Shown here piece by piece: positions 1-12,700 of a stretch of 64,000 bases of DNA. The stretch spans positions 7,814,016 to 7,878,015 of the forward strand of contig NC_056526.1 of the NCBI RefSeq assembly GCF_019175285.1, written 5' to 3'. Source of the stretch: Sceloporus undulatus (lineage: Eukaryota > Chordata > Lepidosauria > Squamata > Phrynosomatidae). The translations under genes were made by a program, and so were the position numbers. The notes beneath the pieces are model-generated. The model saw only the letters and a list, made by a program, of their open reading frames with translations. It was not told where the DNA came from and ran no database searches. Each line of letters begins with the position of its first letter. The first letter of the stretch is position 1.

Positions 1-542
1 ATCTGCCACCCAGGAGTTATAAACAAGTAACAGTAGTGGTATATTGCAGTTGTGGCCTACTATTGGAATAGAGTCATTCAGTCAATATGTTTTACCCGTA
101 TTCTGACTCACTGTTCCATAATTGATTCATTTCGTCTACTCTATTTGGGACTAACAGCCAAGATATGTAACTCAGTTCACATTCCAAAAACGTTTAAAAT
201 GAACTGAGTCCTATTCCACTCTTTTATGAAAGAAAAATTATACAGCCTTTATAATCAAAATGTAGTGAAATACTGGATGCAGATTTGTATTTCTAAAGTT
301 CTGAAAACCTTTATATAGAAAATAATTTTTATTCAAAGTCATTATACTATTTGTTTTTAACCCTGATCAGTTAAGGGGACGCTGTAAAAATACTGCAATG
401 CTGCGGCGTATGTAGCTCTGTGGGTTAATTACAATATAAAATTAATTATGGCTTTATTCCCCCGGCCCCACAGTTAGTACGAATCCTCAAAGACCAGTCT
501 TTGTTCAATTGTACTCAAGAGAGCAGTTGCCTACCTATAAAT
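1..542. other. 3' flank of C6orf120-like gene, no gene seen
   Basis: AT-rich sequence with no recognisable coding exon. On the minus strand an AATAAA lies at 453-458, about 85 bp past the stop codon of the neighbouring gene, and is a candidate polyadenylation signal. No repeat family was recognised here. Confidence 0.4.
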
Positions 543-2160
<1,618 letters not shown>

Positions 2161-2164
2161 TATC

Positions 2165-2935
2165 TAGTTCCCTAAGTCTGCCCCTCATAGTGCTGCATGG
2201 TTTCCAGACCCTTCACCATTTAGTCACCCTCCTTTGGACAGCTCCAGTTTCTCACATCCTTTTGAATTGTGGTGCCAGAACTGGACACAATATTCCAGGT
2301 GGGCCTGAGCAGAGCAGATAGGTGACAATATTACTTCCCTTGATCTAGACACTATACTTCTATTGATGCAGCCTAAATCGCATTGGCCTTTTAGCTGCTG
2401 ATCGACTGTTCATCATGTTCAACTTGTGGTCCACTTGGACTCCCAGATCCCTTTCCCACATATAATTCTCATTCAGCCAGGTGTCCCCCATAATCCTATA
2501 TCTGTGCATTTTATTTTTCCGCCCTGAGTGCAATACCTTACATTTCTCTGTGTTGATTTCATTTTGTTAGCTTTGGCCCAACTTTCTAGTCTATTCAGAT
2601 CATTTTGAATCTTGATCCTGCCTCTGGAGTATTAGCTATTCCTCCTAATTTGGTGTCATCTGCAAATCTGATAAGTATGCCCCCAATTTGTCATCCAGGT
2701 CATTGATAAAGATGTTGAATAGCACTGGGCCCAGGACAGAGCCCTGTGGGACCCCACTGGTCACTTCTCTCCAGGATGATGAAAAGGAGCCCTTGTTGAG
2801 CACCAATTACAAATTCATGTAACAGTTGCCTTGTCTAGCCCACATTTTACAAGCTTGTTACAAGAATGTCAGGGGAACCCAGTCAAAGGCCTCACTGAAA
2901 TCAGTTATATTATATCCACAGCATTCCCTTCATCT
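2165..2935 (-). mobile_element. CR1 LINE fragment
   Basis: Read on the minus strand this is the familiar 3' half of CR1 reverse transcriptase: the segment encoding [13 protein letters not shown]-like and FADDTK-like motifs, then the thumb region and the phrase for LEYCVQFW. It is broken by many small changes, so it is an old, 5'-truncated copy. A younger copy of the same region lies at 56763-57535. Confidence 0.85.
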
Positions 2936-3140
2936 ACATGGGGCTACATTTGCACAAGTTCAGAAGCTTCAATTGGTTCAAAATGCGGCTGCCAGATTGG
3001 TCACCCGAACACCTGATCTGACCATATAAGACTTGCATTAAATCCCTTCACTGGCTGCCAATCAGCTTCTGGGCCACATACAAGCGTGTCATAAGTGATC
3101 TTTCTGGCATGGCTTGTTCCTCTGGTCAAGCAACCAGATT
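2936..3140 (+). mobile_element. L2-type LINE fragment
   Basis: Short plus-strand piece matching the C-terminal part of the L2 reverse transcriptase seen in full at 60278-61530: the KLQLVQNAAARLVT segment followed by a degenerate SLHWLPI segment. It abuts the CR1 fragment on its left. Confidence 0.7.
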
Positions 3141-3189
3141 GTCCCCATTGGCCAAGCTAGGATCCCAGGGGTCCTGTACATGGAGTTCG

Positions 3190-3400
3190 TGTGCCTTCTA
3201 GTCATTGCCGCTTATGCGACCGTGGGCTGTGCTATTGGCAAACTTCCCCAGAAGGAGTCGCCTTGGCCCTCCTCTGAGGCTGAGAGAGTGTGACCTGGCC
3301 AAGGTCTTCTGCACAGCCGGGCCTGGATTCGAACCCTGCTCTCAGAGCCCACTGTCAATGCGGGGCCAAACTGCCTCATCGCTAGAGGCCCTCAACTCTG
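3190..3400 (-). mobile_element. tRNA-derived SINE fragment (MIR-like body)
   Basis: On the minus strand it carries a Pol III B-box-like GGATTCGAACCC in reverse and the core words for 'cctctgaggctgagagagtgtgac', shared with copies at 37630-37810, 53935-54160 and 63190-63390. Diverged and truncated. It is not a tRNA gene because no cloverleaf can be formed. Confidence 0.65.
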
Positions 3401-3589
3401 CCTGTGATCGAGGTTCATTTTCATTTGCTGCTTGCTACCTTTTATTATTTAATGCTAATATGTTTAATATGTATCTCATCATTTTTTATATACACCAAAA
3501 GCAGGTTTGTCTTATCTGCTTAACTGACATCTACAGCGCTGTGTAAATTTACCGTGATCTATCATTTAAGCTTAATATAATAATATAAT

Positions 3590-3690
3590 AATTTGGGACT
3601 ACCGTTCCCAGAATCCCTGGTCATTGGCCAAAGAGGCTGAGGCTTCTGGGAGCTGGAGTCCAAAACCTCTAAAGGAAAAGGGCCCAGTGT
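3590..3690. repeat. Short inverted-repeat DNA element
   Basis: Begins 'ttgggactaccgttcccag' and ends with a near reverse complement ('ctgggagctggagtccaaaa'). A second copy sits at 4050-4140. Both resemble small palindromic MITEs that recur through the window. Confidence 0.5.
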
Positions 3691-3699
3691 GGGGACCGC

Positions 3700-3960
3700 T
3701 GCTCTCCAGGATAAACGCCGCCGAACTCGGCGGGCAAAGCCCTGAATTCTAGAAGGCGGCACCGTAAACCGGGATAACCTTCCTCACCCTTCGCCTTCGA
3801 CGAAACTGACAGGAAACCGCGACCGCGACTAGGCCCATCCTTCTCAAGCCACGCCCATTCCCATCCGCGAGGCTTCATCGACCTCTGGAGTGGGCGGGGA
3901 TAGGCGGAGCCATGGAGGTGAACCAATTCTCTCTCCTCTGTAGAGCTACGATTTAGAATG
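3700..3960 (-). promoter_or_regulatory. CpG-rich patch, candidate C6orf120 promoter or first exon
   Basis: A local island rich in CG dinucleotides in otherwise AT-rich sequence, with a GC box (TGGGCGGGGA at 3891-3900). On the minus strand a GTGAGG donor-like site lies near 3788. This suits a non-coding first exon and promoter for the C6orf120-like gene about 2.7 kb downstream. No transcript evidence is available, so the assignment is inference. Confidence 0.4.
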
Positions 3961-4149
3961 ACACACCCCTCGATGAGGATGAGCGACTTCCGAGTATCCA
4001 TCGACACTGCTTCACAATGCTGCTGCTGGAGTTCTTCACACTGTGCCCTTTAAAAGATCTTTTTGGACTTCAGCTCCCAGGATCCCAGTCCATTGGCCAA
4101 CGCGGCTGAGGCTTCTGGGAGCTGGAGTCCGAAATCTCTTAAAGGCAGC

Positions 4150-4650
4150 TGGAGTATTATTGGCTGCAAAATGTCCAGAAACAAGGGATTATTAAACTGC
4201 ATGGAAACAGACAAAGTAACTAAATTGTTACAAGGGAACACTCTGGATTCCTTTAAAAGGGATTGGGACCCACTTAAACATCAACCATTAAAAACCCTGG
4301 TTTTATTATTGTTATTTTTTGGGGTTGTTATGTTTTGTCAGTTTTGTTTTTGTATTTATGTCTTCCTTAACATGCTAATAAAACAAACACAAAACAAAAC
4401 AAATGCAATGTTTTTAAAGGACCGGCTTCAGATGGCGTTTCATTTTAAAATGTTACACGTTTTGTAAAAACCTTTTAAAAATGTATTTTATCCTTTTAGC
4501 AGCTATCGGTTTTTACGGCGTAATTATTTAAATCCTTTTTAATGCACTTGTTTTCAACATTTTTAAATGTATAATTCTTTTAATATTGCAAAGCCGCTCT
4601 GAGTCCGTTCTGCAAAAAGAGCGGGATACAAACAATAACAACACATAAGA
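4150..4650 (+). mobile_element. LINE 3' tail (L2-type), degraded
   Basis: Low-complexity T-rich sequence ends in a tail of the kind 'gccgctctgagtccg...gcgggatacaaacaataacaac', the 3' terminal signature shared with the L2 copies at 16111-17160 and 60278-61530. The reverse-transcriptase part is absent or unrecognisable. Confidence 0.55.
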
Positions 4651-5110
4651 AATAACAATAAACACTCTGTCAGAGAGCTCTGGTGCCACAACAAACTACA
4701 ATTCCCAGGATTCCATAGCACTGAGCCACAGCAGTTAAACTGATAGTGCTTTTTTTAGCAGTGCATCAGAAACTCTGGCGTGGAAATAACTGCTTTATTT
4801 CTGCCACTTCGTTCAACAAAAAGATATACTTTGATTTATATATTTCCAGGATTCATACCCTGCCTTTCTCCTCAATGGGATTCAACACATACAATTCTCT
4901 CTATATATTATATGGGGGTATATCCACACTGCAGGAATAATCCAGTTTGGCACCACTTTGCCATGATTCATTGCTATGGAATCCTGGGACACTAAAGATT
5001 TCAGGCAGGGAAGGGCAACTTTCTCACAAAACTACAAATCCCAGAATTCGAAAGCATTGAGCCATGGCAGCTGAAACTGGTGTGAAACTGCTTTATTGCC
5101 GCATGTGGCA
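4640..5110. repeat. Palindromic MITE copies (Harbinger-like family)
   Basis: Two adjoining partial copies (about 4660-4760 and 4915-5105) of a family with arms reading like 'actgcaggaataatccagtttg' and an inner 'actacaatcccagaattc' motif. Better copies are at 44523-44730, 57875-58090 and 63387-63610. Non-autonomous and without coding capacity. Confidence 0.6.
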
Positions 5111-7062
5111 GCAGCTGAAGCGTCCCTTATTTTAAGGGATGGCCCTCAGACAAAGACCAGAAAGCACAGGGCTCTCAGGTCCATGATGTTTTCCCACTAG
5201 AATTATTGTGTCATCTGCAGATCTTAGATTGCTGGAGTTCCTTCTTCCTAGCTTCAATCCTCCTTTCTTTTTGTATGTTTTCTGCCTACAAGTTGAACAA
5301 GTTTATTCTCAAACAAACCAGTTTTATAAGCCAGGAATAAACTAGTTTGTCAGCTTAAGAAATCCTGGCTTGTTTCCTGGCCACCCAAACATGTTCATAC
5401 AAAACTTTCATTTCTGGTTTAATTTCATGCATTCCGTAGATAAACTGCAACCATTTTATGCTCACCTGCAAGACAGATTTCTTTGTGTGTTCTCAGCAGG
5501 GCTGCTGCTTCCCATATTACTCTAGATTACTCTGCCACACTTACATAAGAATAAGAAGTACCCTCTGCATTGTGTTGAGGTTACATCTTTTGTATGGCTG
5601 GGGCAAGTTCAGTTCAAATTTTGAAGCCATACAACTCCACAGGAATCCTTTCAAGCCCAGTCTATGATATAACAAAATGCATCCAAAGCGCAATCTGTAT
5701 ACTCTTTTTATTTTTATTGCAAATGAGTAATTGAAACCATTGTCCATCTGCTCATGGAACACTGTGAAAATGACACTATTCATCATTAATTTTGCGAGTT
5801 TCAACAAAATGTGTTAAAATGATGTAGCTATCTTCTAGAAGCACAGAGAAGCATCACAGCCTCACAATGGCTTATAACTACACCAAACAGCAAGACAGCT
5901 GGAAACTAAGGCCTACCTTCTACGGGCTAAAATTTCTTCATCTGCTGCCTGCTATGAATAGTCCAGTCACAAAATAGAAAAATATTTGCTTACAAAAGGA
6001 GGTCTGCTTGTTTTAAAAAAGAGAAAATTAGACTTATCTCATCATTAGCACACTGTAGGTCATTTGGGACTGAGTTGCAGCAAGCATTTTGCAGATCAGT
6101 GGAATCCTATCAGCGCACATTGATTTTAATGGGAATTTTGTGTGCTCAACTTTCTATGTTGAGGACTGCCCCTCTCTCTCTGATGTACACAGTGTGGGGA
6201 TAAGTGACATGTTTGTGTTACCAAGCAACGCATAGGTACACCAGGTCCTCTTGGATCCATGGCACAACAAGTCTTCTTTTCACCCTTCCCATGTTCTCTT
6301 TTCCAGGGTAGCCCATTTTGTGCCTTGCCATATTTAAAACCAGTGGCCTGCTGGGAATTTATAGAGGACAAATACAAATTGATTGATTGAATAACTGAAA
6401 TTGGTATGTAAGAGACATCATTTCTCATATTGTCCCTTGTACTTCTACCCTGTTGACATCTCTGGTCAAACGTGCTTGTAGGTTTCTATATAACTTCAAT
6501 GACCTATGAATTCGGATGACAGTGGGCAAAATCATAGGAAGGAATGTGGCTCTAGCATGGTCATTTAGCTCTATAAAACAATGATCTGCCTTCCAGTCCA
6601 AACTCTCAGGACATCTTCAGTTTCTTTAAACAACTGTCCTAGGCTATCATCTGTTGATCAGCAACAACTACCATTCTTTGCAGATTTTACTGCATAATAC
6701 AAGAATTTCTTTTGTATGAAGGGGGAAATTCCCAGCAAAGTACCCAGGGAGCAAATGTCCAACATGAATTTTAAAGGAAACATACCAAAGGATCGGAAAG
6801 CCAAAGACAAAATTTCAAAATTTATGCAATCTGGCATAGGAGCTCATGTTAGAAAAAACATTATAAGGTATTTCAAATTTGTGATCGAGTCCCAGCTCCA
6901 GCAAGGCACTATCAGTTCCCACCCACTGATTTCTCAGGACATCACCTGCTTGCTAAAAAGCACTGAAAGGTTGCAGAAAGCCAAGGGCTTCTCATTTCCT
7001 GTAACAGTAATTATTTTTAAAAAGGCAAGTTCAGGGCATACACTGGTTTAAAAAATTATGCT
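5111..7062 (-). other. DCP1B 3' UTR and downstream flank
   Basis: Follows the DCP1B stop codon on the minus strand. No second gene or clear repeat was recognised. Minus-strand AATAAA-like sequences occur near 5709-5716, among other places, but the true cleavage site cannot be chosen from sequence. A plus-strand open frame at 6716-7051 has no family resemblance and is probably chance. Confidence 0.4.
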
Positions 7063-7143
7063 TTACATAGGCTTTTTCAGGACTGCTTTTCTCACGCTGA
7101 GAAGGTATGCGTCGTAGATGATGTTTAGGAAGTTGTCATCATT
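7063..7143 (-). CDS. DCP1B: DCP1B exon 9 (coding part)
   Basis: Encodes NDDNFLNIIYDAYLLSVRKA through LKKPM and a TAA stop at 7063-7065. It completes the trimerisation helix. The acceptor is a 'cctag' junction at 7144. Confidence 0.93.
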   Translation of the reverse strand, partial: NDDNFLNIIYDAYLLSVRKAVLKKPM

Positions 7144-9682
7144 CTAGGGGAAAACACATAAAATTTGTTAATGCAAAATACCCAGTGGAGATTAAATCCA
7201 ATAATTAATCCTTAACAGTCTGATCAGAAATAAATAATAATAATAGGTCCACTGGGTGCCTCCAAGGTCTCAGCGGATGATGTAATAATTTCATGCTGCC
7301 AGATACTTCTGTAATATCCCTCTGTGATCTTCCAGGTTTGATTTACTGTGGGATGGGGGACTTTGGTCAATGCAGAGGAAGAAAGGGAATATAAACCTCT
7401 GCATTGACCAAAAATATACATATGCAGGTTTAAGGTTGATCTATGCTTGTGTATGTCACTCAAAGGATGCCAGTCCTTGGCTGTTTAAGGGCACAATAGT
7501 TCACACATAGTCAACTGTATGACGACAATATTTTTTATCCAAGACCCTAGAAGAGGATGCAGTTATTTTGTGTTTGCCTGCAGGGACATAGGTAGACACT
7601 TCTTCCACAACACACAAGCTAGCTCACATGCCAATTTAGCAGTATGAAAAAAATACCCATTATACAAGGGGGAAGGCAAAGTGTGGCTTGTAGCTCACAT
7701 GAAGCCCCAAGGCCATAATGATCCCCAGAATTTTGTTGTTGTTAAAAAAATGGCATTGCTGTTTACTGCTCGCATTAGGTAGCAAACCACCAAATCTAAT
7801 AAAATCAAAGGGAAAATTAACTATCTAGATTATATTCAATGGAGCAGTCAATATCGCTGTCGACTTAGTTTGATACAAGTGAGTATCACAGTCATAACTG
7901 TATGAGAATCAATTTAAGTATGGTCAGTATTGACTATCTCTAGGAAAAGATCTTTTCACTTTCTCCCTCAAAGATCTTCATAGAGATCAGTCCTATGCTG
8001 GGAGGAGGAGATGTTCATAGTATCTCCACCCATTCCCAGTGAGGAAAAAGAATCACTGGGCTCATGGAAGCCAGCATCACATGTCATCCTTGCAGCCTAA
8101 AAGGTGCACCCCTAATCTACCTACCACTGAAAGATGCTTGTTAGCAAATAGGCCTTGGTGGGGGGGCATTTGGGCATAGAGAATTTTTATCAAAATAAAA
8201 GGTAGGCCAATAAGAAATGTTGATATTTACCTGGATCAGATGCAGTAATGTTTCCTGCAGCTGCAGCTTTGTCAGTGGACTGCTGTTTCCAATGGGGGGT
8301 TCAGGGTTATGCAGAGGCAGGAGAAGGCTTCCTGAACTAGAAATAGCTTCTTGGTTCACAACTGGCAGCCATCCACTTTCATTTGGATTTGGTGGAGCTG
8401 GGGCAGACTGACTAAACACCATTGGGGACATCAGGAGTGATGGAGCTATGGTTGCAGGAATCCGCTGTGGTGAGATAACCTGCTTATAACAGAAGGAACC
8501 ATTACATATAATCAGTACAGATATCTAAGTCACCCCCATATATACAAAGATTTCTGGAGCTGAACATTAGATGCTATGGCAAGCATCTTGATGGAAGACA
8601 AAACCAATTTATGGTCTGATGTATGATGAACAGAAGGCTGGATTGGCTTTCATAGACCATAGCTATACTTGATGGAGACTGTGGGATAGTGTCAAGGAAT
8701 GAATGTGTAGAGTCCTAAACAGCCACTCTACCTGAGGAAAGACTGCTTCTTAGTGACCAGACAATATGGATTTGTTAGATTTATTGATGCAAGAGGATGA
8801 CCAGTTAGAACCCTGAGGAGAGTGAGATGCTCACTGGCTAGGCGAGCCAAAAAGGATATGATGGCAGCAGACACATGTGTCAGGTTGCCACTGCAGCACT
8901 GAAGAGCCTGTCAGTTGCAGCTACTGATGTTGTTACTCCAGTAATGTGATCTACAATACTAAATGGCCAATGAAGGCTAAAAGCTGTGCCGGGGGGCGGG
9001 AGCAAGGCTAAATTTCCCATATGGATTTGATGTAACCAGCCATTTCATAGAATCATAGAGCTGGAAGAGACCACAAGGGCCATCCAGTCCAACACCATTC
9101 TGCCATGCAGGAATACACAATCAAAGCGCTCTTGACAGATAAGTTGCTTGTATCAACAAACCACATTATCCTTTAGTGAAATAAAATATTCAAAAGCTGT
9201 ACAGAATAATTTTTCTCAACTTGAAATGGAACTGATAATAGTACATAGACTGAGTAAGTGAAGCTACAGGTAGTAGTTATATTGCAGCAAAAGGAAGTTA
9301 AATTATTGATATATCAGGCTCTTTAGGTATATGGCCTAAAAACAGCATTTTTTCAGGTGTAGTCAATATTGTTAAAAATAAGGGAAATACCCTCTTTACA
9401 GTAATAGAAATATTCTAATAACATAAATTCTACATAAAGCTTTGGCTATGTTTGATGATAATACAGGTTAACAAAATGGATGTGTTCCTGGGCATTATTT
9501 CCTTAATAGGAAATTTCGTATCAGAGGCAGAAAGAGCAAAGGACAGGATTCTATAGCATTTAAAAAGAATCAGTCCAACATATTGGGGGGCGGTAGGTCT
9601 CGGGTTTGATTTTTAACTCTATTGTAATTGATGTATTTTATTGTTGTAACCCGCCCGGATTCTTCATGATTGGGCAGGCTAT

Positions 9683-9719
<37 letters not shown>

Positions 9720-12700
9720 TATTATTATTTCAGCAAACTTTTATCAAAAACTAGCAATATGCCCATGTGAAATGAAACAACCAGGTCAGGAAGGTCTTGC
9801 CTAAGGAAACAAAAACATTTTCAACCTTCTAGAGACCTCTTCTTCCAAGCTTCATTCAGCTTTTACTTTTCTTTTGATTTCCATTTTGGTGGTCAAACTC
9901 ATAGATCTATGCTTTTTTAATATGCTGAGACTAGGTGGTAAGGAAAGCTTATCTGCTTTCCTTTTTCTTTCTGTTTTGCTGTTCCTGCATGTTCAGTAAG
10001 GAATTCTAAACATCTATTTACCTTTTCTTTTATAGGGAGGCATATACAGTGAGAGTTGGAATCCCATTCTTTCCCACCTCCATTGCTGTATATGCCATTG
10101 TTATACACTGATATAATCCAGCACCAAAAATCTGTGTTTCTCTAGCCTTCATTCAACATTCTCCCAATACTGACGCAATTTCCAGCTAGATAAGAGGACA
10201 AGGATAAAAAGTGAGAGCCAGGCAGCAATAAAAAGGCTTTTTAAAAAGAAGCGTCTTTGTCAGATGTTTTGTTAACTGAGGCATGCCTGTATTTAAATCA
10301 AAGGTGCTAAATCAAATAACATTATCTGGAGAAAATTTTCCAGTTTCATTTGTTCTGGAAAACACAAATCATTACAGTTTTACCTGAAAAAGAGGGAGCT
10401 GCTTTTCTGTGTTCGAAGCTTTGTCCATCCAGGAATCCAATGGTTTCAGAGAGGTAGTGCTCTGAGTAACTACAGGAAACTTAGCTGCCAAGGTTGGCCG
10501 ACTGGAGACATGTAACTGTTGCTCCTGCTGAACAATCTGGAGTTTCTTTAGCAACTCCTGTGGTGAAATTACTCCAGAGTTGCCAGATGGGTTCCCAGAG
10601 AGAGGAAGGGATTGCCCAGGAAGTTTGGATTGTTCTTTGCCAAGGACTGGAGGAGACCCCAAAGTCTGGCTTGGGACAGAGCCATTGAAATACATCACAG
10701 GTGGCTGTGTCACACTCTTGACCTGGGCTATTGAAGGAGGAGGAGCAGTTCTGCTGAAGATGGGTGCAGCTGAGCATGGCGGCACTGAGTTGCTGGTCTC
10801 CATTTTAGTTACCTGTCCTGACTGACCCTGCAGTTGCTGCAGCAGGCTCTGAGTGCTGGCTGCATTGCGGACCGGATGAGACGTCCTACAAACACCATGA
10901 GAAGCCATGGGCTGGAAGAGTCCGGTAAAAACCTTGCCTCCAGTATGGAGGCTGCCATTCTCACACAGTCGATTTTCAGGGAGTTCAGAAACTGGGTGAA
11001 GCTCAGCCCCGCCATGCACCATGAGTTTTTGAATGGCTGGGCAAAGCTGCTTCTCTGTTGTGGGCGAATGCCTGCCAGGCTCCTCGTAGGACAAAGAGCG
11101 GACAACTCCCTGCCTGGGAGGAAAGTTATCTTGCAGAAGCTTCTGTGACAGGTCGGAGGCATCTTGGTACATGCTAGATTTTTCCTGCTTTCCAAAGAGT
11201 GTTGTTAGGGATAAGTGCTGTGGTTCAGGATCTGTGTTATGCTGGAGGAAGGAGAAGAAATTGTATGGATGTCACCATAATAAGGCACAGTATTGTTTGG
11301 CTAGCAGCATTGAAGAAAATGAAAGAATAGTTACCATATCTTCTTGACTATAAGTCAACCTCATGCAAAAGTTGAGGGCAGGTTTTGGGGCTAAAATGAT
11401 GGATTTTGATATGACCTGTGGATAGGTTGATGATGAAACTTAGGGGCATGTAACAAAGTATGTAAAGGACAAAAGAAAAGAAAATGATGCCAAAGGCCTT
11501 ACAAAATTGCAGCAGGCATAACTGTTTGGTATCATCCTAAGGCTGGATGGATGAGGGGGGAACTACAGTAAATTGTGGCTGTGTGATGTGTGGATGAGGC
11601 AACCAGGTGCCAGCAGGGCTAATAAAAAATGCACATGTCAAAAAAGATGAAAAGGTAAAACAAAGCAAATGGCAGCTAAGTGATCATAGCCTTTAACTTT
11701 AATGTGTTAACTTTGTCTGATTTTAAGCCAAAAAGGCTGACAAACATACATAAATGTCTATTCAAATCCTTCAAAGCCCATTTCCTCTCCATACTCCTTT
11801 GAGGGAAAGCACCAAAGAGCTGCTACTGCTGCCATTTCCCTGCCCAGGCATTCAAAATGGCTAAAAGTGGCACCATGATGAAGAGAGTACAGGGGATTGG
11901 TGTTTCTTTTAGATGCTTCCAGAACAGACTAAGCTCTTGCCTTTCACCACTCTACTCAGAGAAGGGGATGGTTCCTTTTTTTGATAGGAACTAAAGCACA
12001 GTACTTACATTGACCCGTGCATAAGTTGACCCAGGTTTTTGGGGTCAGTTTTTTAACTAAAATTTCTAAACTTATCCATGAGTAAATATAGTAATTGTCC
12101 CTTAAATCAGCCTGATGATGCATGTGGTTGTGATGAAATGCTTTGTGTTACCATTTTACTACAGTAAAATTAGTACTGTACTAATTAATATACATTTGCC
12201 ATTTATGAAGGAGTTGGAGTCAGTCAGCAGAAAAACAAATGAGTCAGAGTCAAAGTCGAAGGTTTGACATACCAATTCCACAAATCCTACCAATCCTTGA
12301 GAACTTAACAATATTTCTACTGCTTTTGTAGGGGACACATAGTTTTGCAAAAGGGTATGGTACATTCTGTTCAGCTTGACAAAGAACAATTCTCAACATT
12401 CAGTCATTTATAGAATCTGTATTTACCTTTTAAATATGAGTTTTATTTTCTAGCAATTATATTCTTGGAACTGTGTATGTCAGTGTATGCTGCATGAAAC
12501 CACAACTCCACAAATATGATGTCCTATAACAAAGAAATTCTGCCAATATAACCACCACTACTACCACCACTGATGCTGGATCAGGGCCACTGTGAGAGCA
12601 GAAATAGACAAAATGAAAGATATAGGTTTGCCATGAAAGTATTATTTTCTTCCTTGCTTGGAAATGTTCCTGTGCAGGCTTCCTCATTAAGCCTTTTAAG

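Noticed and set aside
4063-4467. 134-codon open frame on the plus strand
   Set aside because: Lies in a MITE-like repeat and a LINE tail; composition is repeat-like.
6716-7051. 111-codon open frame antisense to the DCP1B 3' end
   Set aside because: No known family, no splice or promoter context; fits a chance frame.
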